This document shows, piece by piece, positions 1 to 9,398 of a stretch of 64,000 bases of DNA. How positions within the stretch are numbered: position 1 is the first letter of the stretch; each line of letters opens with the position of its first letter. The stretch covers positions 3,162,001 through 3,226,000 of the forward strand of contig OY759762.1 of assembly GCA_963662645.2 (NCBI GenBank), written 5' to 3'. The notes beneath the pieces were generated by a model that was not told where the DNA came from, did not search any database, and saw nothing but the letters and a program-made list of their open reading frames with translations. Origin of the DNA: Aldehydirespirator sp963662645 (GTDB lineage Bacteria > Actinomycetota > Acidimicrobiia > Acidimicrobiales > Aldehydirespiratoraceae). The translations under genes were made by a program, and so were the position numbers.

Positions 1-93
1 CTGCTCGCCGGTGGCCGGGTTGAAGACCGGGTGGACCCGCCCCGACCGGCTCGGCACGGACTCGCCGCCTACGTAGTGATGGATCGTCTCCAC
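1..93 (-). CDS. mmsA: Methylmalonate-semialdehyde dehydrogenase (CoA-acylating), N-terminus only
   Basis: This is the first 31 codons of a gene that runs off the left edge. It starts with GTG and has AGGAGA a few bases upstream. The visible peptide begins ETIHHYVGGE and ends PVFNPATGEQ, which is the usual start of the CoA-acylating methylmalonate/malonate-semialdehyde dehydrogenase family. It lies 33 bases downstream of the dihydropyrimidinase gene on the same strand. In that setting the enzyme would turn malonate semialdehyde, made from beta-alanine, into acetyl-CoA. The catalytic cysteine and the NAD domain are outside the window, so other aldehyde dehydrogenases with this N-terminus remain possible. 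Confidence 0.75.
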   Translation of the reverse strand, partial: METIHHYVGGESVPSRSGRVHPVFNPATGEQ

Positions 94-125
94 GGATCGT
101 CTCCTGTCTGTGTGCAAGCCGCGAG

Positions 126-1535
126 TCATTGCAGGTACTGGCTCAGGCCTCTCGGCAGGTACTGGCCGTCGCCGGCCCGGCCGAGGTACCGGCCGTCGTC
201 GATGACCTTCTTGCCCCGCACCAGCACCGTGTCGACGTGTCCGGTGACCTCGGCGCCCTCGTAGGCGGAGTGGTCCATGTTCATGTGATGGTTCTCGACG
301 CTGATGGTCCACTGCTTGTTGGGGTCGTAGATCACGACGTCGGCGTCGGCGCCCGGCGCGATGATCCCCTTGCGGGGGTACAGGCCCATCATTCGAGCGG
401 GGGTGGTGGCGCACAGCTCCACCCAGCGGGCCAGGCCGATCTCGCCGGTGACCACGCCCTGGTAGATCATGTCCATGCGGTGCTCGACACCGCCGATGCC
501 GTTGGGGATGGCCCGGAAGTCGTTCAGGCCCAGCTCCTTCTGCTCCTTCATGCAGAACGGGCAGTGGTCGGTGGACACCACGGCCAGGTCGTTGGTGCGC
601 AGCCCCCTCCACAGGTCGTCCTGGTGGCCCTCGGCCCGGGACCGGAGCGGCGTGGAGCACACGTAGGCGGCCCCCTCGAAGCCGGGACGGTCCAGATGCT
701 CCTCCAGGCTGAAGTGCAGATACTGCGGGCAGGTCTCGGCGAACACGTTCATGCCGGCGTCGCGGGCGATGGCCACCTGCTCGAGGGCCTCGGAGGCCGA
801 CAGGTGGACGATGTACAGGGGCGCCGCCCCCACCTTGGCCAGCTGGATGGCCCGGTGGGTGGCCTCCGACTCCAGCTCCTTGCGGCGCACGTACCCGTGG
901 GTGACCGGGCTGGTCTCGCCCCGCTCGAAGGCCTGCTCGGCCAGCACGTCGATGGCCAAACCGTTCTCGGCGTGCATCATGATGAGGCCGCCGTTGCCCG
1001 CGGCCTGCTGCATGGCCCGCAGGATCTGGCCGTCGTCGGCCAGGAACACGCCGGGGTAGGCCATGAACAGCTTGAAGCTGGTGATGCCCTCGTTGACCAG
1101 CAGGTCCATCTCCTTGAGAGAGTCGTTGTCGACGCCCCCGATGACCATGTGGAAGCCGTAGTCGACGGCGCAGTTGCCCTCGGCCTTGGCCATCCAGGCG
1201 TCGACGCACTCCCTGACATTCTCGCCGGTCTTCTGCACCGCGAAGTCCACGATGGTGGTGGTGCCGCCCCAGGCCGCGGCCCGGGTGCCCGTCTCGAAGG
1301 TGTCGGAGGCGAACGTCCCGCCGAAGGGCAGCTCCATGTGGGTGTGGACGTCGACGCCGCCGGGCACCACCAGCCTGCCGGTGGCGTCGATGATGTCCGC
1401 CCCCTGCTCGGCCGCGGCCGCGATGTCGCTGCCGGGGCGCAGGACCGCCGTGATCTGCTCGCCGTCGATGAGCACCTCGGCCGGATCCGCGCCGGTCGAG
1501 CTGACGACGGTGCCTCCCTTGATGAGCGTTGCCAT
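126..1535 (-). CDS. hydA: Dihydropyrimidinase / D-hydantoinase
   Basis: This 469-residue amidohydrolase would hydrolyse dihydrouracil or dihydrothymine to N-carbamoyl-beta-amino acids in the cytoplasm. It has full family length and all metal-site residues can be placed: H64 and H66 in VDVHTHMELP, the carboxylated lysine K155 in SFKLFMAY, H188 in HAEN, H244 in YIVHLS and D323 in STDHCPF. These are the hallmarks of the dihydropyrimidinase branch of cyclic amidohydrolases. It sits between beta-ureidopropionase upstream and mmsA downstream on the same strand, which favours a pyrimidine catabolic role over a hydantoin-specific one. The ATG start is preceded by GGAAGGAG. Confidence 0.93.
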   Translation of the reverse strand: MATLIKGGTVVSSTGADPAEVLIDGEQITAVLRPGSDIAAAAEQGADIIDATGRLVVPGGVDVHTHMELPFGGTFASDTFETGTRAAAWGGTTTIVDFAVQKTGENVRECVDAWMAKAEGNCAVDYGFHMVIGGVDNDSLKEMDLLVNEGITSFKLFMAYPGVFLADDGQILRAMQQAAGNGGLIMMHAENGLAIDVLAEQAFERGETSPVTHGYVRRKELESEATHRAIQLAKVGAAPLYIVHLSASEALEQVAIARDAGMNVFAETCPQYLHFSLEEHLDRPGFEGAAYVCSTPLRSRAEGHQDDLWRGLRTNDLAVVSTDHCPFCMKEQKELGLNDFRAIPNGIGGVEHRMDMIYQGVVTGEIGLARWVELCATTPARMMGLYPRKGIIAPGADADVVIYDPNKQWTISVENHHMNMDHSAYEGAEVTGHVDTVLVRGKKVIDDGRYLGRAGDGQYLPRGLSQYLQ

Positions 1536-1644
1536 CTTCGTCTCCTTCCGGGAACTTGGACCTCGGGGTGGGAGATCCGAGTGTTGTTGAGGGGTGTGAC
1601 AGGCAGTTCGGAGATGTCTCGTTGGATTTGGCGTCTCGGCTCGC

Positions 1645-2487
<843 letters not shown>

Positions 2488-2668
2488 GCGCTCCCTCCCT
2501 GCCTCAATCGGGAGCGTCGACTTGTCCCGACTGGAAGGCAGCAGTCTAGGCCCCGCCGCAACTGGGCTGCCAGCGAAACGGTCGCCCCGGCCGCCGTCGG
2601 CTCGGCGGCCCGAATTGGTGGTGGACGGGGCTTGCGCAGTCCTCAACTACCGGGGCGACTACGAGGAT

Positions 2669-3166
2669 CTAGCGGCGCGAGGAGATGACGCCGGTGTCGA
2701 ATCCGGCCAGGTGCAGGCCGCCGTGGAAGCGGGCGTGCTCGATCTTGAGGCACCGGTCCATCACCACGTCGAGCCCGGCGGCGGCGCAGCGCCGGGCCGC
2801 CTCGGCGCTCCACAGCCCCAGTTGCGCCCAGAAGACCGAGGCGCCTGCCGCGATGGTCTCATCGGCGACGGAGGGCAGGTCCTCGGCGCGGCGGAACACG
2901 TCGACGATGTCGGGCGTGACGGGCAGGTCCGCGAGCGATGCGTACACCCGGCGGCCGAGGATCTCGCTGCCGGCGGCGCGGGGGTTCACCGGGTACACCT
3001 CGAAGTCGGTGGATGAAGACAGCAGGTAGGTGAGCACGAAGTAGCTCGCCCGGGCCAGGCTGGCCGAGGCCCCGACGACGGCCACCGAGTGGGAGCGGTC
3101 GAGGATGCGCTTGCGCTCGAGCGCGCTCGGCGGCGTCCAGCCCTCCACCGGCGAATGCTCAGCCAT
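2669..3166 (-). CDS. CoA-binding (Rossmann) domain protein
   Basis: This 165-residue protein belongs to the small CoA_binding_2 (YccU-like) family. The N-terminal nucleotide-binding segment VAVVGASASLARASY is clear, followed by the typical YPVNP and ASLADLP segments. No catalytic residues are known for this family; members bind CoA and their cellular role is undefined. Small CoA-binding proteins are often found beside metY in actinobacteria, as here. The frame stays open upstream to 3289, but that part is encoded by the palindromic repeat at 3193-3311, so the ATG at 3166 is chosen. Confidence 0.8.
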   Translation of the reverse strand: MAEHSPVEGWTPPSALERKRILDRSHSVAVVGASASLARASYFVLTYLLSSSTDFEVYPVNPRAAGSEILGRRVYASLADLPVTPDIVDVFRRAEDLPSVADETIAAGASVFWAQLGLWSAEAARRCAAAGLDVVMDRCLKIEHARFHGGLHLAGFDTGVISSRR

Positions 3167-3192
3167 CGTCGTCCACGACCCTCGCCGCTCGG

Positions 3193-3311
3193 GAATTGGC
3201 AGCGTTTTGGCCCCTATGGGGGGTGTTTTGCTGCCAGTTCGGTGGGCGGTGGGTGCGTCTTCGGGAATTGGCAGCGTTTTGGCCGCCATGCACGCATTCT
3301 GCTGCCAGTTC
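3193..3311. repeat. Tandem pair of 48-bp nested palindromes (copies 1 and 2)
   Basis: Copy 1 is 3193-3240 and copy 2 is 3265-3311; they start 72 bases apart. Each begins GAATTGGCAGCGTTTTGG and ends GCTGCCAGTTC, so the outer arms can pair as an 11-bp stem with one mismatch. Copy 1 has an inner stem CCCC-TAT-GGGG; copy 2 has lost most of it. The 24-base spacer contains GTGGGCGGTGG. A second pair with the same period lies at 52697-52816. The element sits between the 3-prime end side of metY and the start of the CoA-binding gene. Confidence 0.85.
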
Positions 3312-3324
3312 GCGGGGAGGTCGG

Positions 3325-4623
3325 TCAGCCATCGGCATCCTTCGTGGCCGCGGTCAGGGCCTGGTCGAGGTCCCAGATGATGTCTTCGACGTCCTCAAGC
3401 CCGACCGATATGCGCACCATGTCGGGCGACACGCCGCCCGCTTCCAACTCGGCGTCGGAGAGCTGCTGATGGGTGGTTGAGGCCGGGTGGATCACCAGCG
3501 TCTTGGCGTCGCCCACATTGGCCAGATGCGACACCATCTGCAGCGACTCGATGAAGCGGGCCCCGGCGGCGCGCCCGCCCACCACACCGAAGGTGAAGAT
3601 GGCGCCCGGGCCCTTGGGAAGGTAGCGGCGGGCCAGATCGTGCTGGGGATGGTCGGGCAGCCCGGCCCACAGCACCCACGCCACCCGGTCGTCGGCGTTG
3701 AGCCACTCGGCCACGGCTCGGGCGTTGGCGACGTGGGCCTCCATCCGCAGCGGCAGCGTCTCGATTCCCTGCATCAGCAGGAAGGCGTTGAACGGCGACA
3801 GGCAGGCGCCCACATCGCGCAGCTGCTCGGCCCGCACCTTCGTGCAGAAGGCGTACTCGCCGAAATTGTCCCACCAGCGCAGCTCGTTGTAGCTGGGAAT
3901 CCGCTCGGTCATGTGGGGGAATCGGCCCGAGTCCCAGTCGAACCGTCCCGCCTCCACGATCACGCCGCCGATCGAGGTTCCGTGCCCGCCCAGGAACTTG
4001 GTGGCCGAGTGCAGGGCGATGTCGACGCCGTGGTCCAGCGGGCGGCACAGGTAGGGCGTGGCGAACGTGGAGTCCACCGCCAGCGGCAGCTTGTGGGCCC
4101 GGGCCACGTCGGCCAGGGCGGCGAGGTCGGCCACCGCGCCGGAGGGGTTGGCGATGATCTCGGTGTAGAGCAGCTTGGTATCGGGACGCACCGCGGCCGC
4201 GAAGGCATCGGGATCGGTCCCGTCCACGAACGTCGTGTCGATGCCGAGGCGCCGCAGCGTCACATCGAACAGGGTGTAGGTGCCGCCGTAGAGGCCGGCT
4301 GCGGCCACGATGTGTTCGCCGGCTGAGGCCAGCGCGGTGACGGTGAGGAACTCGGCGGCCTGCCCGCTGGCGGTGGCCACCGCCCCGATGCCTCCCTCGA
4401 GGCTGGCCATGCGCTCCTCGAAGGCTGCGTTGGTGGGGTTGGAGATGCGGGTGTAGATGGTGCCGTACTTCTGCAAGGCGAACAGGTCGGCGGCGTCGGC
4501 GGTGTCCTCGAACACGAAGCTCGTGGACTGGTAGATGGGCACGGCCCGGGCGCCGGTAGTGGGATCGGGCTGGCTGCCCGCGTGCAGTGCCTTGGTGCGG
4601 AACCCCCATTGCCGGTCTTCCAT
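3325..4623 (-). CDS. metY: O-acetylhomoserine sulfhydrylase (O-acetylhomoserine aminocarboxypropyltransferase)
   Basis: This 432-residue Cys/Met-metabolism PLP enzyme would make homocysteine from O-acetylhomoserine and sulfide. The PLP lysine is K209 in HSATKFLGGHG, and D184 in VDSTFATP is the ring-nitrogen contact. The GFRTKALHAGSQPDPTTGA start and the full length near 430 residues separate MetY from the shorter cystathionine gamma-synthase group. Sulfide would come from the sulfate reduction operon found 40 kb away in this window. The next gene on the strand is a CoA-binding protein, separated by the palindromic repeat pair. Confidence 0.93.
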   Translation of the reverse strand: MEDRQWGFRTKALHAGSQPDPTTGARAVPIYQSTSFVFEDTADAADLFALQKYGTIYTRISNPTNAAFEERMASLEGGIGAVATASGQAAEFLTVTALASAGEHIVAAAGLYGGTYTLFDVTLRRLGIDTTFVDGTDPDAFAAAVRPDTKLLYTEIIANPSGAVADLAALADVARAHKLPLAVDSTFATPYLCRPLDHGVDIALHSATKFLGGHGTSIGGVIVEAGRFDWDSGRFPHMTERIPSYNELRWWDNFGEYAFCTKVRAEQLRDVGACLSPFNAFLLMQGIETLPLRMEAHVANARAVAEWLNADDRVAWVLWAGLPDHPQHDLARRYLPKGPGAIFTFGVVGGRAAGARFIESLQMVSHLANVGDAKTLVIHPASTTHQQLSDAELEAGGVSPDMVRISVGLEDVEDIIWDLDQALTAATKDADG

Positions 4624-4803
4624 GCCTTGACGATACTCATCCCGGACTCATCCCGGCCGGCGGGTCCTGTCGCCGAGCCGAGATGACCGACACGGGCTTC
4701 GCCCTATTCGTCGGTTATCTGACTCGTCGCCACCCCCCGGCCTGGCGCACCGCGCGCTCTCGTGGCCCAGGGGACGGGATGCGCTGCGGTACGGTTCGGA
4801 GTC

Positions 4804-5295
4804 GTGGGCTCGTTCAGTAGCGAGACGGTGGCCTTCGAGTCGTCTGATACGTCGGCGGTGGTGCGGGCCATGGAGAGCCTTATGGCCCGGGGGGACGGCC
4901 TGGGCTGGATCAACATCGGTCCCGGCCTGCGGGACGACCAGATCGAGCGGCTGCCGACGCCCACGGCTTTGGGCCGCTGGTTCTCCGGGCGGGGGCCGGC
5001 GGTGCCCATGGCGACCTGGACCCCGCCGCGGGGAGTCCGGGCCGGCTCGCAGCCGACCGTCGGAGTGGAGCACGGCGCGGGGCCAAAGGCGCTGGACCGG
5101 CTCCGGGATGCCGGAGCTCCGCTGCCGACGGGCTGGCGCAAGATTCAGGACCACGCCAAGAACGGAATTGTCGCGCAGCCGGCTGCGGGAGTGTCCCACC
5201 GCGAGGTGCTTAGCTGGCTCCTGTCGGTGTGCTGGGCCCTGTGCCCCATCGACATAGAGGACGATTGGCTGGCCGAGGTCCACCGCCCTACCTAA
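4804..5295 (+). CDS. Hypothetical protein, intact up to the IS1380 target site
   Basis: I do not recognise this 163-residue protein. It reads MGSFSSETVAFESSD at the start and contains a central segment rich in Gly and Pro (WINIGPGLRDD, then WFSGRGPAVP) and a C-terminal helix-like part with WLLSVCWALCPID. No signal peptide or catalytic motif is evident. The GTG at 4804 is a guess; the frame is open from 4762. The stop codon TAA lies inside the 5-bp target duplication of the IS element, and the duplicated copy restores the same ending, so the insertion did not truncate the protein. It is divergent from metY. Confidence 0.55.
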   Translation: MGSFSSETVAFESSDTSAVVRAMESLMARGDGLGWINIGPGLRDDQIERLPTPTALGRWFSGRGPAVPMATWTPPRGVRAGSQPTVGVEHGAGPKALDRLRDAGAPLPTGWRKIQDHAKNGIVAQPAAGVSHREVLSWLLSVCWALCPIDIEDDWLAEVHRPT

Positions 5296-6929
5296 GCCTG
5301 GATCCACCGGCGCGGTGAGCGCTGTGGGGTTGGCGCGTCCACCGGAAAGGCCTCCTGACATGGGAGAATGCTGTTTGCAGTAACGGTCATTCCGGCCACG
5401 TGAGGAGGCACTTCCTGTGGGCAGCGTATCGGGTGGGATCGACGGGTTGGAGGTTCGTTTCGACGACGGGTCTTTGGTGGCGGATGCGGGGCTGTTGCTG
5501 GCGGGCACGGTGATGGACCGCCTCGGGCTGGAGGCGCTGATCGACGCGGCGGTGCGCCCGCCCGGGTCGGGGCGCGGCTCGGGGGCCAAGGCGCTGTCGG
5601 TGGCGGCGTCGATGCTGGTGGGCGGCTCGTTCATCGACGACGCGAGCAGGCTGCGGGCGGGCTCTGCTGGGGCGGTGCTGCCGTTTGAGCCGTTGGCGCC
5701 GTCGACTTTGGGGACATGGCTGCGCTCGTTCACGTGGGGACACGTGCGCCAGCTCGACCGCGCCGGCGAGCTGGCGCTCGGCCGGGCGTGGTCTTTGGGC
5801 GCGGCGCCCGACGCTGGGGAGATCACGGTGGATCTGGACTCCACGGTCTGTGAGGTCCACGGCACATCCAAGCAGGGCGCCGCCTACGGCCACACCGGCG
5901 TGTTGGGCTATCACCCGCTGGTCGCGGCCAGAGACGACACCGGCGAGATGGTCCACGTCCGGATGCGGTCCGGCAGCTCCCAGCGCGGCCACCTGCGGTT
6001 TGTGGCCGAGACCCTGGCGAGGCTGCGTCGTCTCGCTCCCGGCGCGGCGGTGACCGTGCGCGCCGACGCGGGGTTCTTCTCCTATGACATGATCGACGCC
6101 ATCGAGGCCCGCGGCGCGTCGTATTCGATCACGATCCCGCAGAACTCCAAGGTCTCAGCAGCCATAGACGCCATCGGGGACAAAGCCTGGACGCCGATCC
6201 CCTACACCGAAGAAGGCATAGCGCAGGTCGCTGAGACCACCATCGAGACCGGCCGCCGCGACCCCGACGGCCCCCGCAAGCTGCGGCTGGTGGCGCGCCG
6301 CAGCCGCCTCACAGGCGCACAGGCAACCCTCTGGCCCGACTGGCGCCACCACTGCTTCATAACTGACCGCCACGACCTCGACACCGCCGCCGCCGACGCC
6401 TACCACCGAGACCACGCCCGAGTCGAGCTCGCCATTCGTGACCTCAAAGACAACGGCCTCGCCCACTGCCCCTCGGGCAGGTTCTTCGCCAACGCCGCCC
6501 ACCTCGCCTGCGCCTCGCTCGCCCACAACATCGCCCGCTGGACCGCACGCCTCGGCCGCGCCCAGCACCCCGGCCGCCTCACCGTCGCCAACACACAAAA
6601 ACAGCGGCTGCTCACCGTCTGCGGCCGCGTCGTCAACCACGGCCGACGACACATCCTGCGCCTGCCCGCCGACTGGCCCTGGCAGCACACCTTCACCCGA
6701 GCGCTGCGACACCTCCGCAACCTGCCCCTGCTCATCTGAACCCCCGAACCCAGGGGCCCGGCGTCCCCCAGCACCACCCCCAGCGCCACCAACCGCCAAA
6801 GCCCCAACCCCCGGCCCAGCACGCCCGCACCAGCCCGCGGCGCCCGGCGCCGCCCACCAGAACCCACCACGCGCCGAACCAACCCCAACCCCCACCACAC
6901 CAGCCGCCCACCGGTGGATCCAGGCTAAG
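5292..6929 (+). mobile_element. Complete IS1380-family insertion sequence with target duplication
   Basis: The element is 5297-6924, 1628 bp. Its 14-bp perfect terminal inverted repeats are CCTGGATCCACCGG at 5297-5310 and the complement at 6911-6924. It is flanked by the direct repeat CTAAG at 5292-5296 and 6925-6929. Size, ends starting with CC and a 4-5 bp duplication fit the IS1380 family, which includes ISEcp1. It carries one intact transposase gene. The last 170 bases before the right end are C-rich and hold no gene. Intact ends, duplication and transposase suggest a recent insertion. Confidence 0.93.
5417..6739 (+). CDS. IS1380-family transposase
   Basis: This 440-residue DDE transposase is intact. 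Candidate catalytic residues are D139 or D141 in ITVDLDST, D217 in VRADAGFF and E337 in RVELAIRDLKDN; the RADAGFFSYDMIDAI block and the YSITIPQN block are typical of the IS1380 group. A GTG start is preceded by GAGGAGG. The protein would cut at the 14-bp ends of the element and insert it elsewhere. It is the only gene in the element, so no passenger function is carried. Confidence 0.93.
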   Translation: MGSVSGGIDGLEVRFDDGSLVADAGLLLAGTVMDRLGLEALIDAAVRPPGSGRGSGAKALSVAASMLVGGSFIDDASRLRAGSAGAVLPFEPLAPSTLGTWLRSFTWGHVRQLDRAGELALGRAWSLGAAPDAGEITVDLDSTVCEVHGTSKQGAAYGHTGVLGYHPLVAARDDTGEMVHVRMRSGSSQRGHLRFVAETLARLRRLAPGAAVTVRADAGFFSYDMIDAIEARGASYSITIPQNSKVSAAIDAIGDKAWTPIPYTEEGIAQVAETTIETGRRDPDGPRKLRLVARRSRLTGAQATLWPDWRHHCFITDRHDLDTAAADAYHRDHARVELAIRDLKDNGLAHCPSGRFFANAAHLACASLAHNIARWTARLGRAQHPGRLTVANTQKQRLLTVCGRVVNHGRRHILRLPADWPWQHTFTRALRHLRNLPLLI

Positions 6930-6971
6930 AAGGTGCGCGGGTAGGTGCAAGCCCGTCGCGTTGCGAGGGAG

Positions 6972-7014
6972 TGTCTCCCGCTCTTGTTCACTGCGCTTAC
7001 GGGTAGTTCGAGAC
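6972..7014 (+). repeat. 43-bp dispersed repeat, degenerate single copy
   Basis: This stretch begins TGTCTCCCGCTCTTGTTC and matches the 43-bp units at 49356-49484 and, inverted, 8058-8100. It has diverged in the second half. Similarity to the 49-kb locus extends about 25 bases upstream, so the ancestral element was longer than 43 bp. Read on the minus strand, the unit can encode peptides with the Arg/Glu pattern RSEQERET. Confidence 0.65.
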
Positions 7015-7024
7015 GCGGCCTCGC

Positions 7025-7987
7025 TCATCTCGGCCCTTGGACGTTGACCACTGCCTCCACGATCAGGTCGATGACGGCTTGGGCGTCGGCGTCCCAGACG
7101 ATGTCGTGGGCGGGAGGGGCAGGCTGTGCGGCGATGGCGGCTGGCGGGCGCACGTCGGTGACGGTCATGCCCCGGGTGTGCTCGCCGTGCAGTTCGACTG
7201 CCACCGGGTGACTCGACCGGCGGAACAGGTGGGGGTGCGTGACCGCGATGATGGCGGTGGCGTCGTGCACCGGGGCCGCTTCCAGGCCGAACTCGCGGCA
7301 CCGGTCGTAGGCGTATTCCAACAGACCGGCGGCGAAGTCGGCGGCAGGCGTGCCGGCTGCGCGCATCCTGGAGGCCTCGCTGCCGCCGAGCAGGACCTTG
7401 TGGGTGACGTCCAGGCCGACCATCGTCAGCGGGGCCGCCTCGCGGAAGACGATGGCGGCGGCCTCGGGGTCGGCCCAGACGTTGAACTCGGCGACGGGGG
7501 TGACGTTGCCGGCGTGGGCGCCCCCGCCCATGATCGTGAGGCCGGCCAGGCGGCTGCGCAGGCCGGGGTCTCGCCGCAACGCGAGCGCCACGTTCGTCAG
7601 CGGGCCCACCGCCACCAGATGCAAGTCGTCAACCGAGCGGGCGGCGTCGCACAGGAAGGACACGGCGTCGTCGGAGGCAACGGAGCGGGTCAGCTCGGGC
7701 AGCGCGACATCGCCGAGGCCGGTGGCTCCGTGGATGCGGGCCGCGTCCATGGTGGGTGCGATCAGCGGGCGAGCCGCGCCTCGGTGTACTTCAACGTCCA
7801 GATCCGCCACCTGAGCCGTGATCAGGGCGTTGTGGGTCGTGTGCTCAATGCCCACATTGCCGTTGACGGTCGTGATCCCGACCAGTTCGCCGTGGTAGGC
7901 GGCGGTGAGGATGGCGATCGCGTCGTCGAGGCCCGGGTCGCAGTCCAGCACGATCTTTGGCCGGTGGGTCGCCCTGTCGGAGGTCAT
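7025..7987 (-). CDS. Inosine-uridine preferring nucleoside hydrolase (IUNH family)
   Basis: This 320-residue protein would hydrolyse the N-glycosidic bond of ribonucleosides to give free base and ribose. The calcium-site signature DCDPGLDD is at residues 15-22, and the distal metal aspartate is in PVHDATAII near the C-terminus. VGPLTNVALALR and MGGGAHAGNVTPVAEFNVWADPEAA are further family blocks. Length is normal. The ribokinase gene lies upstream on the same strand, separated by about 240 bases that hold dispersed repeats. Together the two would feed ribose from nucleosides into central metabolism. Base preference cannot be read from the sequence. Confidence 0.92.
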   Translation of the reverse strand: MTSDRATHRPKIVLDCDPGLDDAIAILTAAYHGELVGITTVNGNVGIEHTTHNALITAQVADLDVEVHRGAARPLIAPTMDAARIHGATGLGDVALPELTRSVASDDAVSFLCDAARSVDDLHLVAVGPLTNVALALRRDPGLRSRLAGLTIMGGGAHAGNVTPVAEFNVWADPEAAAIVFREAAPLTMVGLDVTHKVLLGGSEASRMRAAGTPAADFAAGLLEYAYDRCREFGLEAAPVHDATAIIAVTHPHLFRRSSHPVAVELHGEHTRGMTVTDVRPPAAIAAQPAPPAHDIVWDADAQAVIDLIVEAVVNVQGPR

Positions 7988-8057
7988 TCACCGAGCCTAG
8001 GGGCCGAGCGAACGGGCGCGAATCAACTATGGGGCGCAAGGCCCGGAGCAAGGCCGT

Positions 8058-8202
8058 GGCCCGAGCGGCCCGTGAGCACAGCGAACTAGAGCGGGAAACA
8101 CAACACCGCACCGCGACGTGGTTGCGCATCAGCTGGGCGCCGAAGGTCAGTCGTCGTCGGCGGGCGGGAAACACAACACCGCACCGCGACGTGCTTGCGC
8201 AG
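8058..8202 (-). repeat. 43-bp dispersed repeat (inverted copy) plus a direct repeat of its flank
   Basis: 8058-8100 is an inverted copy of the 43-bp unit seen at 6972 and 49356. The adjoining sequence GCGGGAAACACAACACCGCA is present at 8091-8110 and again from about 8163, followed in both places by CCGCGACGTG, so part of the element is duplicated 72 bases apart. The interval lies between the nucleoside hydrolase and ribokinase genes and carries no gene I can support. Confidence 0.65.
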
Positions 8203-8226
8203 GCATCGCGCTCGCCGCAGGTCGGC

Positions 8227-9168
8227 CTAGCTGCCCAGTAGTCGCTCGATGTCGGCCCTGGTCGGCAGGGAGGGCTGGGCACCCTGGCGCAGCGTGGCGG
8301 CCGCGCCCACCCTGACGGCCCACTTTGTCGCACCCACGAGATCGGCGCCCCCGACGAGAGCGTCGGCGAGCGCTCCACAGAAGGCGTCCCCGGCCGCGGT
8401 GGTGTCGACGGGCACGACCGCCGGCGCCGGTACGTGGGTGGCGTCGGAGGGCGTGACCACCATCGCGCCGGCCGCGCCCAGGGTCACGACCGCGGCCGCC
8501 ACCGGCAGCCCACGGGCCAATGCCACGGCAGTCTCGGGGTCCACACCGCCAATGGGGGAGAGTCCTGCGTGGCCCGCCATCGTGGCCAACTCGGTCTGGT
8601 TGGGCACGATCACGTCAACACCGTCGAGCAGATCGGACGGCAGCGCGGCGGCCGGCGCGGGCGCGGGATTGAGCACAACCGTGCCGCGAGCGCAGCGAAC
8701 GGCGGCGGCCACCGCCTCGATGGGCACCTCCAACTGCAGCAGCACGACCTTCGCCGCCCCGACTATGTTCACCGCGCTCTCCACGTCCGCGGAACTGACC
8801 CGACCGTTGGCGCCGGGGCTGACCACAATGGCGTTGTCACCGTCAGCCCCCACGGCGATCAAGGCGGTGCCGCTCGGAGTGGCCTCGGTGGCCAGTAGGC
8901 ATGTTGTATCGACGCCGGCCGAGTCCATAGCGGCGTGCAGCACGGTGCCCGCGTCGTCGTCGCCGACCCGTCCGATCATGGCGACCCGCCGTCCCAGGCG
9001 GGACGCGGCGACCGCCTGGTTGGCGCCCTTGCCGCCGGGTATGCGCCGCAAGTCCCCGCCGAGAACGGTCTCGCCCGCCACCGGGATCTTCTCAACCTCT
9101 ACCACCAGGTCGAGGTTGGCGCTGCCCACGACCGCAACCTCCGGCCTCGCGCGCTGGTCACCGGCCAT
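8227..9168 (-). CDS. rbsK: Ribokinase
   Basis: This 313-residue PfkB-family kinase would phosphorylate ribose to ribose 5-phosphate. The N-terminal signature VVGSANLDLVV, the sugar-binding GGKGANQAVAASRLG block and the C-terminal catalytic DTTAAGDAFCGALAD block are all intact. The length is normal for RbsK. It is upstream of a nucleoside hydrolase on the same strand, which would supply the ribose. It is divergent from the Rieske-type demethylase operon starting at 9399, with about 230 bases between them. Confidence 0.92.
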   Translation of the reverse strand: MAGDQRARPEVAVVGSANLDLVVEVEKIPVAGETVLGGDLRRIPGGKGANQAVAASRLGRRVAMIGRVGDDDAGTVLHAAMDSAGVDTTCLLATEATPSGTALIAVGADGDNAIVVSPGANGRVSSADVESAVNIVGAAKVVLLQLEVPIEAVAAAVRCARGTVVLNPAPAPAAALPSDLLDGVDVIVPNQTELATMAGHAGLSPIGGVDPETAVALARGLPVAAAVVTLGAAGAMVVTPSDATHVPAPAVVPVDTTAAGDAFCGALADALVGGADLVGATKWAVRVGAAATLRQGAQPSLPTRADIERLLGS

Positions 9169-9281
9169 CGCCAGAGTCTAGAACTGCCCCGTGGTCACCA
9201 TTGAGCGGCGACGAGCGCGACCACGAAGCCTGCACCGATCTGGTGGCCTAGATGGTGGCAGACGACAGTCGCGAGACTGGT

Positions 9282-9290
9282 TATGATAAG
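9282..9290 (+). promoter_or_regulatory. Candidate -10 box with TGATAAG motif upstream of the NdmC-like operon
   Basis: TATGAT at 9282-9287 matches the bacterial -10 consensus at five of six positions and lies about 110 bases before the first demethylase gene. No good -35 is seen at the usual distance. The overlapping TGATAAG (9284-9290) also occurs twice, 17 bases apart, upstream of the BMP lipoprotein gene at 15768-15791, so it may instead be a shared operator word. Confidence 0.3.
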
Positions 9291-9398
9291 AACAACCTAA
9301 TTCCTCGCGAGTGCGGAACCAGACCACGCTTCGCAGGTTCGATTCCCCGTGATCGACATCCAGCGGCGGGTTGATGTGCCAAATGACGGGGGGCGCAG

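Noticed and set aside
3193..3311. Palindromic pair as a small CRISPR array (48-base repeat, 24-base spacer)
   Set aside because: Only two units occur at each locus, the spacers are related rather than unique, and no cas genes are present.
9337..9357. tRNA T-arm-like sequence GGTTCGATTCCCC upstream of the NdmC-like gene
   Set aside because: The flanking bases do not form a T stem, and no acceptor, D or anticodon arm can be drawn around it. It may be chance or a remnant of an attachment site, but there is no second copy in the window.
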